Positions 7,301-12,252 of a stretch of DNA of 14,853 bases are shown here, one piece after another (positions within the stretch are counted from its first letter, which is position 1; each line of letters begins with the position of its first letter). This stretch comes from an uncultured Oscillospiraceae bacterium (GTDB lineage Bacteria; Bacillota; Clostridia; Oscillospirales; Oscillospiraceae), in the NCBI GenBank assembly GCA_910579595.1, contig CAJTVM010000066.1:1-14853 (forward strand), read 5' to 3'. Made by a program: the position numbers and the translations under genes. A model generated the notes under the pieces. The model made no database searches and was not told where the DNA came from. It was given only the letters and a program-made list of their open reading frames with translations.

Positions 7301-7409
7301 GGGGGCTGTCCTGGTGGCCATCAGCGTGGTGCTCACCGTGTTCGCGGGGCTGATCCCCGCCCGTGGCGCGGCCAAAAAGGACCCGGTGGAGGCGCTGCGC
7401 AGCGAATAA
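4332..7409 (+). CDS. MacB/FtsX-like ABC transporter, fused ATPase and permease
   Basis: This 1025-residue protein starts with an ABC ATPase domain (about 1-225): Walker A 'GPSGCGKTTT' at 38-47, Q-loop Gln90, signature 'SGGQMQR' at 143-149, Walker B 'ILLADEP' at 162-168 with Glu167, and H-loop His198. A first membrane helix (about 266-290) follows. Then comes an extracytoplasmic region of roughly 600 residues rich in Asp/Glu. Three C-terminal helices (about 886-915, 946-970, 988-1008) carry the FtsX signature around 'LERTKEIGILRAVGASK'. This is the MacB-type mechanotransmission topology, usually in antimicrobial-peptide export/resistance or lipoprotein handling. AAAGGAG at 4315-4321 precedes the ATG, which overlaps marR. 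The exo-region is far larger than the MacB periplasmic domain. The cargo is unknown, and the MarR pairing suggests drug- or peptide-inducible expression. Confidence 0.9.
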   Translation: MLKLSNITKQYTLGGNTINALQGIDLEFRENEFVSILGPSGCGKTTTLNIIGGLDRYTSGDLIINGRSTKEYKDADWDAYRNHSIGFVFQSYNLIPHQTVLANVELALTLAGVSRAERRRRAVAALERVGLGDQLNKVPSQMSGGQMQRVAIARALINDPDILLADEPTGALDSETSVQVMELLKEVARDRLVIMVTHNPELAQQYSTRIVTLKDGRVTGDSNPYHSEQTTPVLTGKQARGEHKTSMSFLTALSLSLTNLRTKMGRTVLTAFAGSIGIIGIALILALSTGINAYINKVQEDTLSSYPITIQAESTDMTALMASLMGARRSELDGEGGGENQDPDRVYASTVMYNMMDSMLNAEVETNNLEAFKEYLDNGGGGIKDKAAIHYSYDFNFDIYTEDENGDIIKCDVMTLMQDAMTAMYGGDYSSYFDQMGSMYSAMDVWEELLAGEDGDLVSEQVKGQYEVLYGGWPQSHNEVILFVDGNNEISDLMLYALGLMAHDDMEEAMISMSKGEAVEAPELSWSYEELCALGFKLILPSEYYQYDPADGVYTDMSATKTGMDFLYNSEDVGIRLKISGIARPVEGGPGIASGGIGYTSALTRYAIEATAETDILKAQLDDPETDVICGLPFPKEDDVEPTDSEKAEAIAEHLATLSAAEKASAYVDVMGQPSQEYVDAVVSQQMEGMTREAIEEMIVEQYAGEMGVDGETVRGYIADMSDDELFQRIEEAISQGVREQYAAAVEQRLSAQTADQLAAMMDLTLDQGTTFVVTPPDEPDAPMDEAAGMGNPSMAAPSPFTPEQFVYLYDNYMPPTRSSSTYEDNLDLLGYVRLESPSAISIYATTFAQKDEIAGLIQEYNDGVDNEDDEITYTDYVALLMSSITDIISGISYLLIAFVSISLVVSSIMIGIITNISVLERTKEIGILRAVGASKRDVSRVFNAETLIVGLAAGLLGILVSVAATFPINAVIHDLTGLTDLTAVLPPAAGAVLVAISVVLTVFAGLIPARGAAKKDPVEALRSE

Positions 7410-7433
7410 GCGAATCCCTGTATATGAATTTAA

Positions 7434-7476
7434 CCTGAGGACGCACCCACCGTGAGGAGGGTGCGTCCTCAGGCTT
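7434..7476 (+). terminator. Terminator of the marR-ABC operon
   Basis: A perfect 15-bp stem joins CCTGAGGACGCACCC (7434-7448) and GGGTGCGTCCTCAGG (7459-7473) around a 10-nt loop. It is followed only by CTTT, so the T tract is weak. It starts 24 bp after the ABC stop codon. Confidence 0.75.
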
Positions 7477-7520
7477 TCCCCGCGCCACCAAGAAAACTTT
7501 GCAAAAATTTGCCCAATTTG

Positions 7521-7549
7521 TTGACAATAAAACTTGGTAGTGTTATAAT
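7521..7549 (+). promoter_or_regulatory. Perfect consensus sigma-A promoter
   Basis: TTGACA (7521-7526), exactly 17 bp, TATAAT (7544-7549): both hexamers and the spacing match consensus. The predicted start (about 7556) coincides with the first base of the hairpin arm at 7557. Transcription would be strong unless it is controlled downstream. Confidence 0.88.
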
Positions 7550-7552
7550 TGA

Positions 7553-7664
7553 CGCAGTTGAAAAGAAGTAAATACTTCTTTTCAACCTGTCCGGCAAATC
7601 ATTGCCGGCCGGACAGCGGCTGTGCCGCTGTCTGAAAACCGGCGGCTGCTGGTTTTCAACTGCG
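7553..7664 (+). ncRNA. Structured leader with nested, mutually exclusive hairpins
   Basis: Five pairings fill 112 bases. H1: GTTGAAAAGAAGT (7557-7569) with ACTTCTTTTCAAC (7574-7586), 13 bp perfect. H2: CTGTCCGG (7587-7594) with CCGGACAG (7609-7616), or alternatively CCGGCAA (7591-7597) with TTGCCGG (7602-7608). H3: GACAGCGGC (7612-7620) with GCCGCTGTC (7624-7632). H4: TGAAAACC (7633-7640) with GGTTTTCA (7651-7658). H5: the ends pair, CGCAGTTGAAAA (7553-7564) with TTTTCAACTGCG (7653-7664), 12 bp perfect. H5 excludes both H1 and H4, and H2 excludes H3. It lies between a consensus promoter and the DUF6442 gene. I recognise no known riboswitch class and see no U tract. It may be a regulatory leader, a small RNA, or a palindromic miniature element. 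Confidence 0.6.
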
Positions 7665-7725
7665 CTGACTATATGATAGTAATACCATGTAAACTTGGCG
7701 AAAAAGAGGTTTGGAGGTCTGTCAG

Positions 7726-8052
7726 ATGGACAGAGAAGAAATTCTGGCGAAAAGCCGTGCCGAAAACAAGGATCGGGATTTTGTAGAAGTGGAAGCGCTG
7801 AACAAGGGCAACGGGCTTGCTTTCACCACCGGTGTATTGCTCTGCTCCCTCGTCAGCGTACTCCACTCCATTTTTAAGGACAGCGTGGATTACGGCGTGT
7901 GGACGGTGATGTTCGGCATGATGTCCTCCCTTATGCTGGTGAAGTACGCCAAGCTGAAAAAACGGCACGAGCTGCTGTTTGGGCTGGTTTATGCTGCCCT
8001 GAGCGTATGTTTCTTCGTATTTTATCTGCAAAACGTGCTGGGGGTCCTATGA
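7726..8052 (+). CDS. DUF6442-like small membrane protein
   Basis: This 108-residue protein has a charged N-terminus ('MDREEILAKSRAENKDRD') and three hydrophobic helices at about 31-50, 55-73 and 83-103. The basic 'KYAKLKKRHELLFG' lies between helices 2 and 3. The overall pattern matches the DUF6442 proteins that accompany small XRE regulators in Firmicutes; their function is not known. The start is set by TTGGAGG at 7711-7717, 8 bp before ATG 7726. The stop overlaps the start of the XRE gene by 4 bp (ATGA), so the two are translationally coupled. It is transcribed from the consensus promoter at 7521 through about 170 nt of structured leader. A role as membrane partner or sensor of the regulator is inference. 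Confidence 0.8.
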   Translation: MDREEILAKSRAENKDRDFVEVEALNKGNGLAFTTGVLLCSLVSVLHSIFKDSVDYGVWTVMFGMMSSLMLVKYAKLKKRHELLFGLVYAALSVCFFVFYLQNVLGVL

Positions 8053-8258
8053 TGGACGAGGGCCTGATCCTGAAAAACCGCCTGAAGGAGGCCCGCTCGG
8101 AAAAGGGACTGTCCCAGGCGGCGCTGGCAGAGCTGGTGGGCGTGTCCCGCAACACCATCAGCTCCATCGAGACGGGGCAGTTCGGCCCCACCGCCAAGCT
8201 GGCGCTGATTTTGTGCGTGGCGCTGGACAAGAAGTTCGAGGAATTATTCTATTTCTAA
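8049..8258 (+). CDS. Small XRE/Cro-family regulator
   Basis: This 69-residue protein is almost entirely one HTH_3 domain. 'LKEARSEKGLSQAALAELVG' leads into the recognition helix 'VSRNTISSIETGQF' (about 32-45), and the 'ALDKKFEELFYF' C-terminus is typical of the short YozG-like regulators. The first two codons are both ATG (8049 and 8052); 8049 gives the 4-bp coupling with the DUF6442 gene. Only a G-rich stretch (8039-8043) could serve as ribosome site, so expression probably relies on coupling. It is likely an autoregulator of its own operon, but I see no clear operator at the 7521 promoter. Confidence 0.9.
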   Translation: MMDEGLILKNRLKEARSEKGLSQAALAELVGVSRNTISSIETGQFGPTAKLALILCVALDKKFEELFYF

Positions 8259-8272
8259 AGGAGGACATTTTG

Positions 8273-8578
8273 ATGGAATATATATGTTTACTGCTTTTTG
8301 GAGTTCTTCTTATCATCGCAGGAATTCAAAATTTCAAAGGCAACATATTTACAATCCATTGGTATAACCGCCGCAAAGTCAGCAAGGCAGAATTCTCAAA
8401 ATATGGAAAAGCGATGGGAATTGGAACTTGTACCATAGGAGTGTCTGTTGTTTTAACGGCGATCCTTCAAATGATTTTCGATTTGGAATCCATTTTTTAT
8501 CTGACGGCAGTTGGGGTGGCTATTGGATTGGCCATTCTGCTTTTCGCCCAATTCAAATATAACAAAGGCATATTTTAA
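8273..8578 (+). CDS. Small three-helix membrane protein, unknown function
   Basis: This 101-residue protein has predicted membrane helices at about 3-20, 47-68 and 73-93. A short polar loop 'NIFTIHWYNRRKVSKAEF' sits after the first, and the tail is 'FKYNKGIF'. The layout and the 'WYNRRKVSKAEFSKYGKAMG' motif recall DUF3784-type proteins, but this assignment is weak. A strong ribosome site AAAGGAGG (8257-8264) lies 8 bp before the ATG, and the gap to the XRE stop is only 14 bp, so it is the third gene of the operon. It is noticeably more AT-rich than every neighbour, which suggests separate acquisition. A terminator follows immediately. Confidence 0.75.
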   Translation: MEYICLLLFGVLLIIAGIQNFKGNIFTIHWYNRRKVSKAEFSKYGKAMGIGTCTIGVSVVLTAILQMIFDLESIFYLTAVGVAIGLAILLFAQFKYNKGIF

Positions 8579-8584
8579 GCGTAG

Positions 8585-8620
8585 CCAACCCCCCGGCGCG
8601 TAGCGCCGGGGGGTTGGTTT
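8585..8620. terminator. Bidirectional-looking terminator between convergent operons
   Basis: A perfect 15-bp stem joins CCAACCCCCCGGCGC (8585-8599) and GCGCCGGGGGGTTGG (8603-8617) with loop GTA, followed by TTT. It starts 6 bp after the small membrane gene stop and 5 bp from the stop of the convergent permease gene. It can serve both, although U tracts on either side are short. Confidence 0.8.
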
Positions 8621-8624
8621 GCCA

Positions 8625-9284
8625 TTATATATCTTTTGACCCGTAGAAGTGCCGGGACAGCAGGAAGGACAGGGCCAGCAGCACCAGGCCCGCCGCGGCC
8701 GCAATCACCGGGACCGCGGCCACCTGCTCCATGGCGGGCTCGGCAAGCTCCAGGGATTTGAGCCATTCGATGCCTCCCAGGGGCGCCAGCACCACCACGC
8801 CCACCAGGACGATCGTGCCCATCACGCCGAACAGCATCATTCTGGCCCGCTCCGAGCCGAACTTGTACAGCAGGGGCAGCATCATGGCGTTCGTCAGGAG
8901 GGCCAGCACGGCCATCACGGTACAGGTCAGCAGATACTCCGCAAAGGTTTCCTCCATGCGGCCCAGCAGGCTCAGCGCCGCCCCCAGTGCGGCGGACAGC
9001 GCCACCGACACCGCAGTCAGGACCAGCACGGTCAGATACCGTGCCGCCACAGTTTTGGTGCGGCTCACCGGCAGGGCCAGGCCATAGGTGTCCCACTTGG
9101 CCTGCTTGTCGTAGGCGAACACATTCATGGGAAGGATGGCTAACATCATTATTATAAAACCGCCCATGAAGGAGGCCGACCAGAACCCGGAGGAGGCCAC
9201 CGCCGAGTAGACAGCCACAAACAGCAAATAGGAGCGCAGGGTCTTGCGCAGAATGAGGAAATCCTTCAAAATCAGGCCGCTCAT
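8625..9284 (-). CDS. ABC transporter permease (ABC-2 type)
   Basis: This 219-residue integral membrane protein has about six hydrophobic segments. It opens with 'MSGLILKDFLILRKTLRSYL', the N-terminal cytoplasmic coupling segment typical of ABC-2 permeases of the YtrC/BcrB-like class. The conserved-looking 'FAYDKQAKWDTYGLALPVSR' after helix 2 is a hallmark of this group. Its ATG overlaps the stop of the upstream ATPase gene by 4 bp (ATGA), so the two are coupled and form one transporter. It is the last gene of a GntR-ATPase-permease operon. The substrate is unknown; homologous systems respond to cell-wall-active antibiotics (family knowledge, not shown here). Confidence 0.88.
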   Translation of the reverse strand: MSGLILKDFLILRKTLRSYLLFVAVYSAVASSGFWSASFMGGFIIMMLAILPMNVFAYDKQAKWDTYGLALPVSRTKTVAARYLTVLVLTAVSVALSAALGAALSLLGRMEETFAEYLLTCTVMAVLALLTNAMMLPLLYKFGSERARMMLFGVMGTIVLVGVVVLAPLGGIEWLKSLELAEPAMEQVAAVPVIAAAAGLVLLALSFLLSRHFYGSKDI

Positions 9285-10129
9285 GCTTTTCCCCCCTTTA
9301 CAATGAATACCATCAGCTCGTCCAGCGTCACCGGATCCACCGTCAGCCGGGGATAGAGACGCTGGAAATCTCCCCTGCGCCGGATCAGGGCCTCGGTGGA
9401 ATACTGGCCCTTCCGGATGGTCACAATGTAGCCCCGATCCACCTGCTCCAGATCCGCCCTGGCGCACACCAGCTTCCCATAGTTCTCCAGCAGCCGGTCC
9501 TTCTCGTCACACATCAGCAGCTGCCCCTGGTGGAGATAGGCGATGTAGTCCGCCGCCTTTTCCAGGTCTGAGGTGATGTGGCTGGAAATCAGGATGGCGT
9601 GGTCGTCATCGGAGATGAAATCCAGGAACTCGTCCAGGATCTCCTCCCGCACCACCGGGTCCAGCCCTGACGTGGCCTCGTCCAGCAGCAGGAGCTTGGG
9701 CCTGTGGGCCAGCGCCGCCGCCAGGGACAGCTTCATCCGCATTCCCCGGGAAAGCTCCTTGATGTTTTTTGCCCCAGACAGGCCGAATTTGTCCAAATAA
9801 TCTGTAAACAGGCCCCTGTCCCAGCCCTTGTACACCCGGCCGAGGACGCTGTTCACGTCCTTTACCCGCAGGTACTCGGAGAAGAAGCAGTCGTCCAAAA
9901 CGATGCCGATGTCCTCTTTGGCGTGGTCGGGGTCGGCGCCCAACAGGGTAACGCTGCCGCCGCTTGGCTTGACGATGCCCAGCATGGACTTGATGAGGGT
10001 GGACTTGCCCGCGCCGTTCTCCCCGATGAGGCCCAGGATGGAGCCGCCGGGGACGGTCAGGCCGATGGGGCCAAGGGTAAAGGTCTTGTACTTCTTCACC
10101 AGCCCCTTGATTTCAATACAATTTGTCAT
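9281..10129 (-). CDS. ABC transporter ATP-binding protein (YtrB/BcrA-like)
   Basis: This 282-residue ATPase subunit has Walker A 'GENGAGKST' at 36-44, a modified signature 'ELSRGMRMKLSLAAAL' (125-140), Walker B with 'KLLLLDEATSGLD' (145-157, Glu151), and H-loop His184 in 'ISSHITSDLEKAADY'. The Q-loop region reads 'IGIVLDDCFF' and lacks the usual Gln, as is common in the YtrB-like group that pairs with YtrA-type GntR regulators. About 80 C-terminal residues form the accessory domain. It starts 3 bp after the GntR stop and overlaps the permease start, so all three genes are one transcript. It powers export or sensing through the permease encoded next to it. Confidence 0.93.
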   Translation of the reverse strand: MTNCIEIKGLVKKYKTFTLGPIGLTVPGGSILGLIGENGAGKSTLIKSMLGIVKPSGGSVTLLGADPDHAKEDIGIVLDDCFFSEYLRVKDVNSVLGRVYKGWDRGLFTDYLDKFGLSGAKNIKELSRGMRMKLSLAAALAHRPKLLLLDEATSGLDPVVREEILDEFLDFISDDDHAILISSHITSDLEKAADYIAYLHQGQLLMCDEKDRLLENYGKLVCARADLEQVDRGYIVTIRKGQYSTEALIRRRGDFQRLYPRLTVDPVTLDELMVFIVKGGKA

Positions 10130-10132
10130 AAG

Positions 10133-10507
10133 TCATTCCTCGCTATACAATGTGTTAAGCATTTCGGTGAGTTCGTCCAGGCCCACCGCCCCTGCCCTCG
10201 CGGCGTCCACCGCCTGGGACAGATGCTCCTCGATCTGGCACAGGACCGCCTCCCGCCTTGTCTCCCGATTTTGGGCGGCAACAAAGCAGCCCTTTCCGGG
10301 GACGGTGGTGAGGAAGCCGTCCCGCTCCAGCTCCTCGTAGGCCCGTTTGGTAGTGATAACGGAGATGCGAAGGTCCCGGGCCAGCACCCGCATGGAGGGC
10401 AGGGCCTCGCCCTCGGGGAGTGCTCCGGAAAGGATGAGCCCTTTCAGCTGGCGGACGATCTGCTCATAGATCGGCGCGCGGTCAGAATTGCTGATGATGA
10501 TGTCCAT
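10133..10507 (-). CDS. GntR-family regulator, YtrA subfamily
   Basis: This 124-residue protein has the winged HTH at about residues 11-76: 'PIYEQIVRQLKGLILSGAL', 'LPSMRVLARDLRISVITTKR', and 'AYEELERDGFLTTVPGKGCF'. A short two-helix C-terminal dimerisation tail follows, and there is no large effector domain. That length and tail define the YtrA type, which normally represses an adjacent ABC transporter operon. GAGGTG lies a few bases upstream of the ATG. The promoter at 10547-10575 is overlapped by palindromic AT-rich repeats that are likely its own operator. It heads the operon with the ATPase and permease. Confidence 0.92.
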   Translation of the reverse strand: MDIIISNSDRAPIYEQIVRQLKGLILSGALPEGEALPSMRVLARDLRISVITTKRAYEELERDGFLTTVPGKGCFVAAQNRETRREAVLCQIEEHLSQAVDAARAGAVGLDELTEMLNTLYSEE

Positions 10508-10527
10508 GGTACACCTCGTGTTTTATT

Positions 10528-10555
10528 GTATATATACGATGTACACAGTATATAC
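10528..10555 (-). promoter_or_regulatory. Probable GntR operator: three short palindromes
   Basis: GTATATATAC (10528-10537), TGTACA (10540-10545) and GTATATAC (10548-10555) are each perfect palindromes packed in 28 bp. They overlap the -10 and the predicted transcription start of the gntR operon. This is the expected place for autorepression. Confidence 0.5.
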
Positions 10556-10575
10556 GGCCTGCGCCTATTTGTCAA
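10547..10575 (-). promoter_or_regulatory. Sigma-A promoter of the gntR-ABC operon
   Basis: On the minus strand, TTGACA (10570-10575) and TATACT (10547-10552) are 17 bp apart. The -35 is perfect and the -10 differs from consensus at one base. The leader is about 30 nt and ends with a GAGGTG ribosome site. Confidence 0.8.
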
Positions 10576-10677
10576 TAGAGGGACGCAAAAAATTTAGGCA
10601 GAAAAAACTGGCAGCCATTACTATTAAGTTTGCAGGGAACAAGCACCAGTTAGCTTGTGACCAGCAAGCTATTTTTT
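10561..10677 (+). ncRNA. Candidate divergent small RNA
   Basis: On the plus strand, TTGTAT (10526-10531), 17 bp and TATATA (10549-10554) could act as a promoter divergent from gntR. About 117 nt on, TAGCTTG (10651-10657) and CAAGCTA (10665-10671) form a 7-bp hairpin followed directly by six T (10672-10677), a textbook terminator. No plausible coding sequence with a ribosome site lies between. The -35 is weak, so this remains a candidate. If the GntR protein binds the palindromes at 10528-10555, it would control both directions. Confidence 0.35.
10651..10677 (+). terminator. Orphan plus-strand intrinsic terminator
   Basis: A 7-bp stem TAGCTTG/CAAGCTA with a 7-nt loop, then TTTTTT. No plus-strand gene precedes it; the nearest possible transcript is the candidate divergent RNA. 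Confidence 0.6.
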
Positions 10678-10738
10678 ATGTGATTATCGTGATACGTCAA
10701 CAAACCGCCGGAAGATTTTGACAAATCAATGACAGCAA

Positions 10739-10778
10739 AACAGGAGGGCGGTTTCCGGTTGGAAACCGCCCTCCTGTT
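10739..10778 (-). terminator. Strong terminator of the flavodoxin-like gene
   Basis: A perfect 18-bp inverted repeat (10739-10756 with 10761-10778, beginning AACAGGAGGGCGG) has a 4-nt loop. On the minus strand it runs into a T-rich sequence. It begins 11 bp after the stop codon at 10789-10791. Confidence 0.88.
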
Positions 10779-10788
10779 CAATACGTGA

Positions 10789-11781
10789 TCAGACCTGCTT
10801 CGAAGGAGCGGGGGTGGGCTCGCAGACCGCGGTGTAGTGGGCCTTACGGGCCTGGAACTCAGGATCCTTATAGAGGTTCATCAAACGGCCCTCGTTCTCA
10901 AAGATGTCTTGGCCATGGGCCATCTTGCCGGACAGCACATCATGGGCGTGCTCAATGTGGCCGTTGGGGACGATGGACTCATCGAATACAAACTTGGTAG
11001 CGCCATCGACCACGGTCAGGTGGCCCTCCATGCCGCAGTACTCGCACACAGCGTGGGTGGTGCCAGGGAAGATGTAAAAAGCGTTGCCGTGGCAGTGGGG
11101 GCAGGCGCCTTCCTTGCCCTTCCACAGATCCAGGTTTTCAGACCCGGCGATCTGCACATCATTTTCGATGAGGTACCGGGCGGCTTCCACCAGGTTGCGG
11201 CCGATCTCCTTCATGCGCTCGATCTTGTCGTCCTGCATGATTACGTCCTTGGACCAGGAGAAATAGTCATTGTCAACGATCTTCCAGCCCGGACTCAGGG
11301 CGAGCATGGCGTGGTCGGTTTCGCAGCGTACGGCCCAGTCGGAACCGCCGATGGACACGAAAGAAATGGCCTTCTGCTTGAAGTAGCGGGGATTCAGGCC
11401 GGGCTTGCCCTGCTCTTTCAGCTTGCCGTCCAGCATCATCAGCATACCGGTGTCATGGCCGGGACCCATACGGTCGGTAATGGTGTGATACAGGCCGGTG
11501 CCGCCGGACTCAAAGATGGGGTCGACCATGAGGATGCCATCGGCCTCCACGAGTTTTTCATAGAAGGCGGAGAAGTCATCCTTGCGCGTGCAGATCATGC
11601 CTTTCCCCATAACCAGGCCGCGAGAGCACGCCACGCAGCCGGAGCAGTAGTCAATATTCCAATCCAGCAGATGGATGAACTCGATTTCAGCCCCCATCTC
11701 CTTTGCGGCCTCAAGGGCCACCCGGCACATGGTGTCGTTGTTGCCGTTCTTGGTACCTAAAGAAACGCCGAGAATTTTCAT
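10789..11781 (-). CDS. Flavodoxin-like / NADPH-dependent FMN reductase-family protein with Cys cluster and zinc ribbon
   Basis: This 330-residue protein begins as a flavodoxin-fold FMN reductase. 'KILGVSLGTKNGNNDTMCR' is the first strand and FMN-phosphate loop. A cysteine cluster follows (Cys46, Cys49, Cys52, Cys64), similar in place to the Fe-S motif of Isf-type iron-sulfur flavoproteins. 'VEADGILMVDPIFESGGTG' (about 78-96) is the second flavin-contact strand. About 120 residues after the fold is a zinc-ribbon-like motif CPHC...CEYC (Cys227, 230, 246, 249), then an unrecognised tail. It is probably a cytosolic electron carrier or reductase; the partner is unknown. The start is ATG 11781 with GGAGG at 11791-11795. 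The frame is open upstream, but that part lies inside the structured leader. It is transcribed alone from the promoter at 12011-12039. Confidence 0.8.
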   Translation of the reverse strand: MKILGVSLGTKNGNNDTMCRVALEAAKEMGAEIEFIHLLDWNIDYCSGCVACSRGLVMGKGMICTRKDDFSAFYEKLVEADGILMVDPIFESGGTGLYHTITDRMGPGHDTGMLMMLDGKLKEQGKPGLNPRYFKQKAISFVSIGGSDWAVRCETDHAMLALSPGWKIVDNDYFSWSKDVIMQDDKIERMKEIGRNLVEAARYLIENDVQIAGSENLDLWKGKEGACPHCHGNAFYIFPGTTHAVCEYCGMEGHLTVVDGATKFVFDESIVPNGHIEHAHDVLSGKMAHGQDIFENEGRLMNLYKDPEFQARKAHYTAVCEPTPAPSKQV

Positions 11782-12004
11782 ATTATTTGTCCTCCTTATT
11801 TTGTCTCCATACACCGCACAGGAAACACGCCTGTGCAATGCACCGAAAATCTGGTATAAAACTATCCATAATCTGCACTTATGGACGCGGTACCTCCTTT
11901 CTAAGGAACCAGAATCCTCATCAAAGTACACAAAAGCAAGGCAACGGCGGCAGTGCCTATCCCACTGCTGTCATAACCCGCTCAACGAAGCTATAAAGGA
12001 TTCA
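11782..12004 (-). promoter_or_regulatory. Long structured leader with T-box-like features
   Basis: The transcript predicted to start near 12004 opens with GAATCCT, which pairs perfectly with AGGATTC about 85 nt later (11997-12003 with 11912-11918), closing a stem of about 92 nt. Next, GGTTCCTT-AGA-AAGGAGGTACC folds as a bulged hairpin (11893-11910) and continues GCG (11886-11888), close to the T-box sequence GGUGGUACCGCG. Immediately after, TCCATAA/TTATGGA (11879-11885 with 11865-11871) forms a terminator-like hairpin followed by UAGUUUU. A further hairpin GCACAGG/CCTGTGC (11830-11836 with 11816-11822) precedes the ribosome site. Against a true T-box, the expected UGG of the bulge reads AGG and I cannot place a specifier loop. 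Confidence 0.45.
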
Positions 12005-12010
12005 CAAAAT

Positions 12011-12039
12011 ATTATAATGATTTGGAGTCGAAATGTCAA
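12011..12039 (-). promoter_or_regulatory. Perfect consensus sigma-A promoter of the flavodoxin-like gene
   Basis: On the minus strand, TTGACA (12034-12039), 17 bp, TATAAT (12011-12016) match consensus at every position. This is the second fully consensus promoter in the window that is followed by a long structured leader. Confidence 0.88.
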
Positions 12040-12060
12040 TTAGTCACAATAATTTTTTAA

Positions 12061-12252
12061 TCCACCGTCCCCCGGACGCTGCGGCAGCGGATTGCGGACA
12101 TCGTCCGGTCCGCTGTCTTGACCCGGGAGGAGTGGTACCGCTGTATATGGCCGCTGGAAAGCAGCTCCCGTAAGGCATCGCGTTATTTCATTAATTCATC
12201 CGCCAGCCGCATAATTTCAGGGGCCAGCTTTTTCCGCCGCCTTTTTGTGATG
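12061..12252 (+). other. Possible plus-strand gene fragment
   Basis: Between in-frame stops at 12058-12060 and about 12253 the plus strand is open. Its first part reads like protein ('TLRQRIADIVRSAVLTREEW'), but there is no start codon context or ribosome site, and I do not recognise a family. The right half overlaps the 3' end of the response-regulator pseudogene on the other strand. It is probably a scrap of a decayed gene, or chance. Confidence 0.2.

Noticed and set aside
7553..7664. Reading the hairpin block as a CRISPR array or integron attC site
   Set aside because: There are no regularly spaced direct repeats. The pairings are nested inverted repeats, and no integrase or Cas gene is near.
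10488..10721. Plus-strand open frame of 77 codons in the gntR upstream region
   Set aside because: It starts inside gntR without a ribosome site and runs through the operator region and the orphan terminator; a small RNA fits better.
11782..11931. Upstream extension of the flavodoxin-like protein by 50 residues
   Set aside because: It falls in the structured leader; ATG 11781 has GGAGG at good spacing and starts exactly at the first flavodoxin strand.
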